Assembly: GCF_019396345.1 (NCBI RefSeq) | Contig: NZ_JAHKRM010000017.1 | Coordinates: 124,001-188,000, forward strand | DNA length: 64,000 bases | Source of the DNA: Nonomuraea guangzhouensis | GTDB taxonomy: Bacteria > Actinomycetota > Actinomycetes > Streptosporangiales > Streptosporangiaceae | Direction: 5' to 3' | The notes under the pieces: model-generated | Databases searched by the model: none | Told to the model about the DNA's origin: nothing | Seen by the model: the letters and a program-made list of their open reading frames with translations, nothing else | Program-made: the position numbers and the translations under genes | Shown here: positions 16,623 through 24,600 of the stretch, one piece after another | Position numbering within the stretch: the first letter of the stretch is position 1 | How the letters are laid out: each line of letters opens with the position of its first letter

Positions 16623-17334
16623 GGGCCACCGCCTCAGCCGTGAGCATCGCGCCGTCGTGGTCGGGCCATTCCTCCGGAGTGATCGGTACGAACCGGAAGG
16701 TGTCACCGGGCCGGTACGGGGTCAGCGGCTCGGCGTCGAGGTCGAGGACCCGCAGCGGGGTGCGTCCCAGAAGCGGCCACCCGCCCGGCGAACGCATGGG
16801 GCAGATCACCGCCTGCCTGCCCGCGACGGCGATCGACCCGGGCGGGACGCTGGTACGCGGGGAGGCCAGCCTCGGGACCGGTTTCGGGAACGCGGGGCCG
16901 TCCATCATCGGGGCTCCCACCGGCGCGCCGAGGCAGCGCACCGTCAGGTCCCGGGCGGTGTGCAGGTCGACGATCTCCCGCTCGGTCAGGCCCAGTTGCT
17001 CGGCCACCACGGGCAGGTCGGGGCCGTACTCACCGCCGTACACCACCGGGACGGTGAACCGCCTGGGCGAGCGCGCCGGGGCCGGGCTGTCGGTGAGCCG
17101 CCCGGCCGCGTCCCACAGGGCGCGGTGGACCGTGTCGTGATCCGTGGCGGAGCAGTCGAACTCGACGAGCAACGAGTCGTAGGTGGGGACGACGCCGTGC
17201 ACCCCGTGGAGCCGGACCGCCTCGATCGCGTCGGCCAGGGCGTGCACGACCTGCCAGGCACGATCGCCGTCGCCGGTGGCCTTGACCACGACGGCCGAGT
17301 CGCCGCAGTCCGCGATGTGGATGCCGTGGTCCAT
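16615..17334 (-). CDS. pxpB: PxpB-like (KipI/AHS1) subunit
   Basis: A 239-residue KipI/AHS1 family protein, subunit B of prokaryotic 5-oxoprolinase. Conserved blocks: IHIADCGDSAVVV at the start, VPVVYGGEYGPDLPVVAEQLGL, then GAPMMDG and MRSPGGWPLLGRTPL in the second half. ATG 17334 lies one base after the PxpA stop (TGA-G-ATG); ATG 17355 upstream is possible but would overlap PxpA. Overlaps the PxpC start by 8 nt. Expected to work as a complex with PxpA and PxpC. Confidence 0.85.
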   Translation of the reverse strand: MDHGIHIADCGDSAVVVKATGDGDRAWQVVHALADAIEAVRLHGVHGVVPTYDSLLVEFDCSATDHDTVHRALWDAAGRLTDSPAPARSPRRFTVPVVYGGEYGPDLPVVAEQLGLTEREIVDLHTARDLTVRCLGAPVGAPMMDGPAFPKPVPRLASPRTSVPPGSIAVAGRQAVICPMRSPGGWPLLGRTPLRVLDLDAEPLTPYRPGDTFRFVPITPEEWPDHDGAMLTAEAVARG

Positions 17335-17335
17335 C

Positions 17336-18142
17336 TCAGACGCCGTACCTGGCATCTCGGACGCCGTCTCTGGCGTCGAGGACGTCGGTCAGCGGGGCGA
17401 TCGTCACGCCCGCCGCGACGAGTTCCTTGCGGATGAGGTGGGCGAGAGCGATGGCGCCTGGGGTGTCGCTGTGCAGCAGGACGGTGTCGCACTCGACCGG
17501 GATGTCCCGGCCGCCGGCGCTGCGGATCACCCCTTCGGTGACCAGCCGGACCGTCCGCTCACTGATCTCCCGCTCGTCATGGATGACCGCGCCGGGTTCG
17601 CTCCTCGGCACCAGGGTGCCGTCGTCGAGGTAGGCCCGGTCGGCGATCCCGACGATGCCGACCCGCAGGCCACGCGCGCGGGCGGCCTCGGCGAGCTCCC
17701 CGTCCTGCGCCAGGACGATCAGCGAGGGGTCGAGGGAGGCGACCGCGTCGGCCACGGCGGCCGCGTAGTCCCGCCTGGTCGCGACCAGGTTGCCGAGCCG
17801 GCCGTGCGGTGCCACGTGGCGTACGCGGGTGCCGTGCGCGGCGGCGAACGCCTGCAGGGCTCCCACCTGGTAGAGCACGTCGGTGCGGACCTCGTCCGGT
17901 GACAGGTCCATCGCGCGGCGGCCGAACCCGACCAGGTCGGGAAAGCTGGGGTGCGCGCCGACGGCGACACCGCGTTCGACGCAGTGGCGTACGGTGGCGT
18001 CCATGATCCGCGGGTCGCCCGCGTGGAAGCCGCACGCGACGTTGGCCGAGGTGAGGACATCCAGCAGCGCCTCGTCGTCACCCATGGTGTAGGCGCCGAA
18101 CCCCTCACCGAGGTCGGCCACCAGATCGACCGTGTGTGCCAT
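17336..18142 (-). CDS. pxpA: PxpA-like (LamB/YcsF) subunit with altered family motifs
   Basis: A 268-residue LamB/YcsF protein, subunit A of the 5-oxoprolinase complex. Family blocks: DLVADLGEGFG, SANVACGFHAGDP, GVAVGAHPSFPDLVGFGRR and DDGTLVPRSEPGAV. Several positions that are constant in the E. coli protein differ: HVKPHG-xLYN reads HVAPHGRLGN (Lys and Tyr lost), the Glu before FADR is missing (IVGIADRAY), and LHGD reads LHSD. The last residues contain a 7-residue duplication (DARDGVR / DARYGV). First gene of the minus-strand operon; start ATG 18142. The changes suggest a different substrate or altered chemistry, so 'PxpA' is a family label, not a proven activity. Confidence 0.8.
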   Translation of the reverse strand: MAHTVDLVADLGEGFGAYTMGDDEALLDVLTSANVACGFHAGDPRIMDATVRHCVERGVAVGAHPSFPDLVGFGRRAMDLSPDEVRTDVLYQVGALQAFAAAHGTRVRHVAPHGRLGNLVATRRDYAAAVADAVASLDPSLIVLAQDGELAEAARARGLRVGIVGIADRAYLDDGTLVPRSEPGAVIHDEREISERTVRLVTEGVIRSAGGRDIPVECDTVLLHSDTPGAIALAHLIRKELVAAGVTIAPLTDVLDARDGVRDARYGV

Positions 18143-18253
18143 GTCGTCCTCCGCTCAAGAGGTCAGAGAGGTCAGAAAGAGGGATGCGGCAGCGCGCGAA
18201 GCGGTTTGAGCGCGGCTGTGAGGATCCCGCCGGGAGTTGCCGGTCAGGCCTGA

Positions 18254-18276
18254 ATTACCGTTTTGGTGACCGTAAT
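18254..18276. promoter_or_regulatory. Candidate LysR-type operator in the divergent promoter region
   Basis: ATTAC (18254-18258) and GTAAT (18272-18276) form an interrupted dyad with a 13-nt spacer, a LysR-box-like layout. It lies between the PxpA start (18142) and the LysR gene start (18404). The 261-nt intergenic region also has AGGTCAGA repeated near the PxpA start. It most likely controls the divergent operon and the regulator itself. Confidence 0.5.
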
Positions 18277-18403
18277 CCGGGTGGATGGGCACATCAAATA
18301 CACATTGCGTGTGACGTGATAGGCCCCCGCTATGACCGCGCACCTGCTCCGGCTCTGTGCCCGGCCCGTACGATGAGCCCCTGGCAAAGGCTGGAGGTAG
18401 CCG

Positions 18404-19321
18404 ATGGACACCAGGCGTCTCTACTCGTTCGTCAAGGTCGTCGACGCCGGGAGCATCACGCGCGCCGCCGACATCCTGCACATCGCGCAGCCCGCGCTGA
18501 GCCATCAGATCTCCATGCTGGAGAGCCAGTTCAAGCAGCAACTGCTGATCAGGAGCAAGCGCGGGGTGGCGCCGACCGAGGCCGGTCGCGCCCTCTACCG
18601 CCATGCCCAGCTGATCCTGCGCCAGCTCGAACACGCGCAGGCGGCGATCGACGTCTCCGGCCGGGCACCCGCCGGAGGCGTCTCGGTCGGCCTGGCTCCG
18701 TACAGCACGGGCGCGGCACTGGCCCTGCCGCTGCTGCGGGCGGTGCGGGAGCGCTACCCCGACATCCTGCTGCACATCAACGAGAACTTCGGCGGCGTCA
18801 TCAGCGAAGCGATCATGACCGGCCGCATGGACATGGCGTACATCTACGACGCCGGCCCCATCCGCGGCGTCCAGTTCGAGCCGATGCGCACCGAGGAGCT
18901 CTACCTGGTCGCCGCCCCGGGAACCGGGCCGGCGTCAGAAGGGGACAGCATCTCCATAGCCGAACTGGCCGACGTGGGCCTGTTGCTGCCGAGCCGCATT
19001 CACACCATCCGCCAGGTCGTGGACGCCGCCTTCCGCCATGCCTCACTCGAGCCGAAGGTCGTCGGCGAGATCGAGTCGGTGCTGACCCTGGTCAGCGCCA
19101 TCAGCGCCGGTCTCGGTGCCACGGTGCTGCCCTGGTCGGCGGCGCAGGCCATCCTCGACGTGCGGAATCTGGTGATGCGGCGGATCGTCGACCCCACGAT
19201 CGAGGTCAAGCTCTCGCTGTGCACCTCCCACCATCAACCGCTGTCGGAGCCCGCCCTCGCGGTACACGATCTCTTTCACGAGCTGATCCTCGAATTCGGC
19301 AAGAATTCGGGCGGCCGATGA
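18404..19321 (+). CDS. LysR family transcriptional regulator
   Basis: A 305-residue LysR regulator: N-terminal winged helix-turn-helix (residues 1-60, with AADILHIAQPALSHQISMLE) and a C-terminal effector domain (about 90-295). The closest look is the Nac/CynR-like branch (inference). GGAGG lies 6 nt before ATG 18404. Divergent from the pxp operon and overlapping by ATGA with a possible upstream start of the following SDR. Probably activates one or both directions in response to a pathway intermediate. Confidence 0.9.
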   Translation: MDTRRLYSFVKVVDAGSITRAADILHIAQPALSHQISMLESQFKQQLLIRSKRGVAPTEAGRALYRHAQLILRQLEHAQAAIDVSGRAPAGGVSVGLAPYSTGAALALPLLRAVRERYPDILLHINENFGGVISEAIMTGRMDMAYIYDAGPIRGVQFEPMRTEELYLVAAPGTGPASEGDSISIAELADVGLLLPSRIHTIRQVVDAAFRHASLEPKVVGEIESVLTLVSAISAGLGATVLPWSAAQAILDVRNLVMRRIVDPTIEVKLSLCTSHHQPLSEPALAVHDLFHELILEFGKNSGGR

Positions 19322-19407
19322 CGTCACACACACTAGGTATTGGTCAAACCCGCGGAGCTCTGACTAGCGTTCTCGGGGCCAGACAAGTGGATGAAAGCGG
19401 TATCGGC

Positions 19408-20175
19408 GTGACAAGCAGCCCATTGTTCGACATCGAGGGGCGCATCGCGCTGATCACCGGCTCCAGCCGGGGCATCGGCCGTGCGCTGGCCCAAGGGCTG
19501 CTGGAAGCCGGGTGCACGGTGGTGCTCAACGGCCGTGACGAGGCGGTTCTCGCGCGGGCCCACGCCGAACTGGGCCCGATCGGCAAGGTCTTCGCCCGGG
19601 CCTTCGACGTGACCGACTCCGCGGCCGTGGCCGCCCACGTCGCCGCGATCGAGGACGAGGTGGGACCGATCGACATCCTGGTCAACAACACCGGGACGCA
19701 ACACCGCGCGCCGCTGGTGGACTTCCCCGACGAGGACTGGCACCGGCTGATCGGCACCAACCTCACCAGCGCCTTCCTGATGGGCCGCGAAGTCGCCCGC
19801 CGCATGGTCCCGCGCCGCCGCGGCAAGATCATCAACATCTGCTCGGTGCAGAGTGAGACGGTACGGCCCGGCATCGCCCCCTACGCGGCCACCAAGGGCG
19901 GGCTGAAGCTGCTGACCAAGGGCATGTGCGCGGACCTCGGCCCGTCAGGCATCCAGGTCAACGGCCTGGGACCGGGATATTTCGCGACCGAGCTCACCGA
20001 GGCGCTCGTCGCGGACGAAGAGTTCAGCGCATGGGTACGGGGACGCACCCCGGCCGGCAGATGGGGCGAGGTCTCCGACCTGATCGGTGCCCTGATCTTC
20101 CTGGCGTCACCCGCGTCCGACTTCGTCAGCGGGCAGGTGCTGTACGTCGACGGCGGAATGCTGTCCGTTCTCTGA
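19408..20175 (+). CDS. SDR oxidoreductase, gluconate 5-dehydrogenase-like
   Basis: A classical SDR of about 255 residues with TGSSRGIG near the N-terminus, NNTG (usual NNAG), catalytic Ser in NICSVQSE, and YAATKGG. The N-terminal LFDIEGRIALITGSSRGIGRALAQG pattern (in parts) and the C-terminal SDFVSGQVLYVDGGML are typical of gluconate 5-dehydrogenases (IdnO-like). They interconvert 5-keto-D-gluconate and D-gluconate. GTG 19408 gives the standard length; GTG 19387 and ATG 19318, which overlaps the LysR stop, are alternatives, and no start has a strong ribosome site. Followed after 10 nt by an L-idonate dehydrogenase-like gene, the same pair as in E. coli L-idonate catabolism. Confidence 0.8.
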   Translation: MTSSPLFDIEGRIALITGSSRGIGRALAQGLLEAGCTVVLNGRDEAVLARAHAELGPIGKVFARAFDVTDSAAVAAHVAAIEDEVGPIDILVNNTGTQHRAPLVDFPDEDWHRLIGTNLTSAFLMGREVARRMVPRRRGKIINICSVQSETVRPGIAPYAATKGGLKLLTKGMCADLGPSGIQVNGLGPGYFATELTEALVADEEFSAWVRGRTPAGRWGEVSDLIGALIFLASPASDFVSGQVLYVDGGMLSVL

Positions 20176-20185
20176 AGGAGCACAT

Positions 20186-21214
20186 ATGCGTGCCTGCGTC
20201 GTCCACAAGGCGGGCGATCTCCGGGTCGAGGAGTGGGATCCCGGCCTTCCCCGCTCCGGGGAGGTTCTGGTGGCCGGCACCCTCGGCGGCATCTGCGGCT
20301 CCGACCTGCACTACTACCATCGCGGCTCGGTCGGTGACTTCCAGGTCCGCGAGCCCCTGGTGCTCGGCCACGAGGTCGTCGGCCGGGTCCACGCGCTCGG
20401 CCCCGGCACGGACGGCCCGGCCGCCGGCACCCCGGTGGCGATCCACCCGGCCACCCCGTGCGGCGCGTGCCCGGAGTGCGGGGGCGACCGGCGGAACGTG
20501 TGCGGTCAGACCCGCTATCTCGGCAGCGCCGCCCGGATGCCCCACGTCCAGGGTGGTTTCGCCCAGCGCCTGATCGTCCCCGCCGATCAGGTCCGGGCGC
20601 TGCCGGCCGGGCTCGACCCGCGCCGGGCCGTCCTGGCCGAGCCGCTGTCCGTCGCTCTGCACGCGGTCCGCCGGGCCGGGGAGGTGGCCGGGAAGCGCGT
20701 GCTGGTCACGGGCGCCGGTCCCATCGGTGCCCTGGTGGTCGCCGCGTCGCGGCACGCGGGAGCCGCCGAGGTGACCGTCAGTGATCTGCTGGACGCCCCG
20801 CTGGACATCGCCAGGAGGGTCGGTGCCACGGCCACCGTCCGGGCCGACCACCCCGACGACCCGGCGTGGCCGGACGACGTCGACGTCGCCATCGAGGCGT
20901 CCGGCTCCGGGGCGGGCCTCGGCACCTGCGTCCAGCGAGTGCGCCGCGGCGGCACCGTCGTCCTCCTCGGCCTGCTCCCACCCGGCGAGACCGGGTTCCT
21001 CGGCAACGTGGTGGTCACCCGGGAGATCACCATGCGGGGGGCCTTCCGCTTCGACCACGAGTTCGACGACGCGCTGTCGCTGCTGGCCACGGGCCTGGAC
21101 GTCCAGCCGGTGATCAGCCACACGCTCCCGCTGGCCCGGGCGGTCGAAGCGTTCGACCTGGCCGGCGATCGCGCCGTGGCGTCGAAGGTCCTGCTCGATC
21201 TGGGCGGCGAATGA
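20186..21214 (+). CDS. Zinc-dependent alcohol dehydrogenase, L-idonate 5-dehydrogenase-like
   Basis: A 342-residue medium-chain dehydrogenase. Catalytic zinc ligands: Cys in GGICGSDLHYYHRG (about residue 37) and His-Glu in LGHEVVG (about 61-62). The structural zinc cysteines appear as CGACPECGG...NVC (about 92-106). NAD-binding GAGPIGALV is at about 174-182. The HYYHRGSVGDF segment and the glycine spacing match L-idonate 5-dehydrogenases, which oxidise L-idonate to 5-ketogluconate. AAGGAG lies 6 nt before ATG 20186. With the SDR it could form a two-step L-idonate to D-gluconate route; the kinase and importer are not here. Confidence 0.83.
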   Translation: MRACVVHKAGDLRVEEWDPGLPRSGEVLVAGTLGGICGSDLHYYHRGSVGDFQVREPLVLGHEVVGRVHALGPGTDGPAAGTPVAIHPATPCGACPECGGDRRNVCGQTRYLGSAARMPHVQGGFAQRLIVPADQVRALPAGLDPRRAVLAEPLSVALHAVRRAGEVAGKRVLVTGAGPIGALVVAASRHAGAAEVTVSDLLDAPLDIARRVGATATVRADHPDDPAWPDDVDVAIEASGSGAGLGTCVQRVRRGGTVVLLGLLPPGETGFLGNVVVTREITMRGAFRFDHEFDDALSLLATGLDVQPVISHTLPLARAVEAFDLAGDRAVASKVLLDLGGE

Positions 21215-21217
21215 CTG

Positions 21218-21589
21218 TCACTGCTCGCGCCACATGTACTCCGTGAGCAGGTACGGAAAGTCGTCGGCCCGGAGCAGCACGTCGAGACCGACCTCGCGCG
21301 GCACGAGCACGCCCTTCGGGACGTACGCGTCGTCCCCGCCGAGGTCGATCTCGACCAGCTCCTCCTCCGGCGACGTCTCCAGGTAGTACCAGGTGCGGTC
21401 GTTGAGCATGGAGACGGTGGAGAAGTCGTCGGCGACGGAGACGATCAGCACCTGATCGTCTCCGCCGTCGTTCCACGTCAGCGTCGGCGACTGGTCGCCC
21501 GACAGCTCTCGGTAGACGGCGGGGAGGTCGTCCCGGAGGACGGCACGCGCGGTGTGCTCAGGTGACCAGAGCTCCAGCAGCACGTCCAC
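21218..21589 (-). CDS. Imm1-like immunity protein for the adjacent deaminase toxin
   Basis: A 123-residue acidic soluble protein, directly downstream (21 nt) of the Rhs gene on the same strand. GTG 21589 has AGGAG 6 nt upstream. The pattern of two beta-rich segments (VLIVSVADDFSTVSMLNDRTWYYLE) followed by PKGVLVPREVGLDVLLRADDFP and a terminal Trp fits the Imm1 family. Imm1 proteins are found beside deaminase toxins of the SCP1.201/DddA type. Function by family: binds and blocks the toxin domain in the producer's cytosol. The Imm1 call is by eye; the position alone already makes an immunity role likely. Confidence 0.72.
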   Translation of the reverse strand: MDVLLELWSPEHTARAVLRDDLPAVYRELSGDQSPTLTWNDGGDDQVLIVSVADDFSTVSMLNDRTWYYLETSPEEELVEIDLGGDDAYVPKGVLVPREVGLDVLLRADDFPYLLTEYMWREQ

Positions 21590-21610
21590 GTGTGTCTCCT
21601 CCCCGCCGGT

Positions 21611-24600
21611 TCAGCCGATCTTGCCGGCCTGGTTCCAGATGCCGACCAGGCCGTTGGGCCCATAGACGGTCAGTGTTTCGAGGTTAAGCGCTCTCGCATA
21701 GCCTGCCATGGAGTTGGCGCACCAGGGACAGGTGATGCGATCGGTGAAGATGGTGGCGTTACCGCCGGAGTAACCCCGCTTGAGCGCCTGGGAGACCATG
21801 TCCCCCTCGGCATCGTCCAGGTAGGACTTGGCCGCGATGCCGTTGCCCTTGCCGGGGAACGCGACCGGGCGGGGCAGCCTGCCGTTCTGACCGTAGATGG
21901 ATGGACGCGTACCGTCGAAGTCCATCCTGCCGATCGTGTTCTTGATCCCCTTCAGCTTCGGGTTGGCCGCGGCCAGCGCGTCCTCCTGAGCGGGAGTGAG
22001 CATGCCCATGTCCTGGCGCATCTGGGCGAGGTCCCGCTGCGCTTCGCCGTTCGGGCAGGCGTTGTGGACGAGGACCGGCGTGACCCCGGCCAGCACGTAG
22101 TAGGTGTGCAGGTCGGCGACGGTCAGGTTGTGCACCGTCTGGTCCTGCGCGGTGCGCTTCGCGACCGCCTTGATCTGCACGTACGTGCCGGACGACGTAC
22201 GCAGCCACATGCCGGGCCGAAGGTCCTTGGCGGGGACCCACCTGCCCGCGTCGCGTACCCAGAAGGGATGCGCGTCAGTGGCGGTGACCTCGGCGGCCTT
22301 ACCGTCCTTCCCGGCCGCCGCGATCGTGATCCGGACGAGCTTCTTCTCCCCCTTGCCCTTGATCAGCGCGCTGACCGGCTTGGCCTCGGTCTTGCCCGTC
22401 TCGGGGTCGGTGGCGAGCACCTTGTCCCCGGGCTTGACCTTCTCGATGTCCTTGACCGTGCCGTCGGCCAGCTGCACCTTGGTGCCGGGGACGAAGCTGT
22501 TGGGCGCGCACCCCCGGACCCGGTCGGCGAAGCGCCCGAGCAGCCCGCGCTCGGCCGGATCGGCCGCCGCCGAGAACACCCTGCCGACCCCGAAACCGAG
22601 CGCGCCCAGTCCGGCTCCTGAGAGCGTCTCCAGGGTGAACTCGCCCGCGTGGAAGGTGCGGTTGGGGTCCAGCGCCACGTTCACGCCGTAACTGGTCGCG
22701 GCCCCCGCCGCGCCGGCCGCGGCGGCGACCGCGAGGCCGCAGGTCACCCCGGTCTCGGGGCAGAGCGCCGCGAGCGCGCCGACACCGATGCCGACCAGCA
22801 GCCCGCTGCCGAAGGAGGCGAGTTCCCGCTTCCAGTCCGTCGGCGGCGAGTAACGCAGGTTGTTGATGGACAGCCCGGCGGCGTAGCCGTAGCGGTTGGT
22901 GGTGGAGGGGTGCAGGTTCAGGCCGAGGTCCGCGCCCGAGTCCATGCGGGTGGCAGGGGTGAGGAACTGGTGGCTGGTCGCCCGGTAGTTCCGCGACCCC
23001 ATCTGGTACGTGTCCGACAGCTGGTCGTAGCGCCGGGCGTTGAACCAGTACGGGTTGTACGGCTCCTTGTACGGATTGGTCTCGTCCGGGGTGTCCACCC
23101 CGGAAACCGACCCCGGCACGAGCGAGCCGTAGATGCTGTACCCGTAGGTGGACCGGTTGTCGCCGGCGTCGTTGGTGATGATCTCCACGTTGCCGGCCGC
23201 GTCATACCCGTAGACGCTGCGCTCGGTCGAGCCGTCGGCTCCTTGCCGTGCCATGCTCAGCCGCTCGTCCCAGGCGGAGTACTCGAACGAACGGGTGACC
23301 GCGCCGTTGACCTCCTCGTCCAGCACCTCGCCCGACATGCCGAGGTAGGAGAAGATGGTCTTCTTGCCGTCGTTGTCGGTCGTGGACGAGGTACGGCCCA
23401 GCGGATCGTAGGTGTAGGAGGTGTTGCGGGTGACGCCGTCCACGCCCACCAGCTGGGTGCGAGTGATCTGGTCGAAAGCGTCGTAGGTGTACTCGGCCGC
23501 GGTCTTCTTCTCCTCACCGGCGTTGACCTTCTGCAACCGGCCGGACGGATCGTAGATGTACTCCGTCGGGTCCTGGCCGGCCGGCGCGAAGGTCTGAGCC
23601 AGGCGGTTCCGGTCGTAGAACATGAAGGAGATCTTGTCCACGACGACCTGCCGCAGGACGTTGGAGTTCGCGTCGTACTCGTACTCCTCGCCCCATCCGG
23701 GCCGGTCGTACTCCACCTTGTTGACCCGGTCACGCGGGTCGTAGGTGTAGTTCTTGGTCACCTGCGGGTACAGGCAGCGGAACTCCACGCACTGCAGCTT
23801 GGCCTCGTCGCGGGAGACCTGGAGGTTGGCCTGGTACTGCAGGGTGTGCTCGGCCTGCACGGCCCCGTCTCGCTTCTTCTCGACCGAGTGCCGCAGCAGC
23901 CCGTCCAGGAAGTATTCGTACGTCGCGACGTTGCCGTTCGACTTGGTCTCGCCGGCCCGCTCGCCCCGGGGCGTGTACGAGTAGCGCGTCAGCCTCGGGC
24001 TGGAGTCGGTCGCGCTGCTCGCGTTGCGTACCGATTCGAGCAGGTCGCGCGCGTCGTAGGTGTAGTCGGCGATGGTCTTGTCATGGGCGCGGCGGGTCAG
24101 GCCCCCGTTCTCGTTGTAGGCGTAGGTGGTGGTGTTCTTGACCGTGCCCAGCAGGCTCTCGGTGACCTTCTCGGCCTGGTTGAGTGCTGTGTAGTCGAGG
24201 TCCCACTGGTCGATCGGGGCGTCACTGCCGCTGTGCTTGATCTGCTTGAGATTGCCGTTGGCGTCATAGCGGTAGTCGAACGCGGTGGTCTGCGGGAACG
24301 GTGGGGCCGACGCGCCGCCCCCGTCGTCGTGGTGCTTCAGCTTGCCGTCAGGGAAGTAGTCCCAGGCCAGTTCCCGAAGCACGCCCCCGCCCGCGGCGGC
24401 CACGGTCCGCTTGGTCTGCTGACCGAGCGGGTTGTAGTCGTAGCTGACGGAGACGCCGAACGGATCGGTGGACTTCTTGATCCACCCGTTGTCGTAGTAC
24501 TCCGTCGTGCTGGTGATGCGCCCGGTGGGCGCGCCCTCGGGCAGGTGGTCGGGGTCCGGCTCAGGCAGCGCGACCGACGTCAGCCTCGAGGCCGCGTCGT

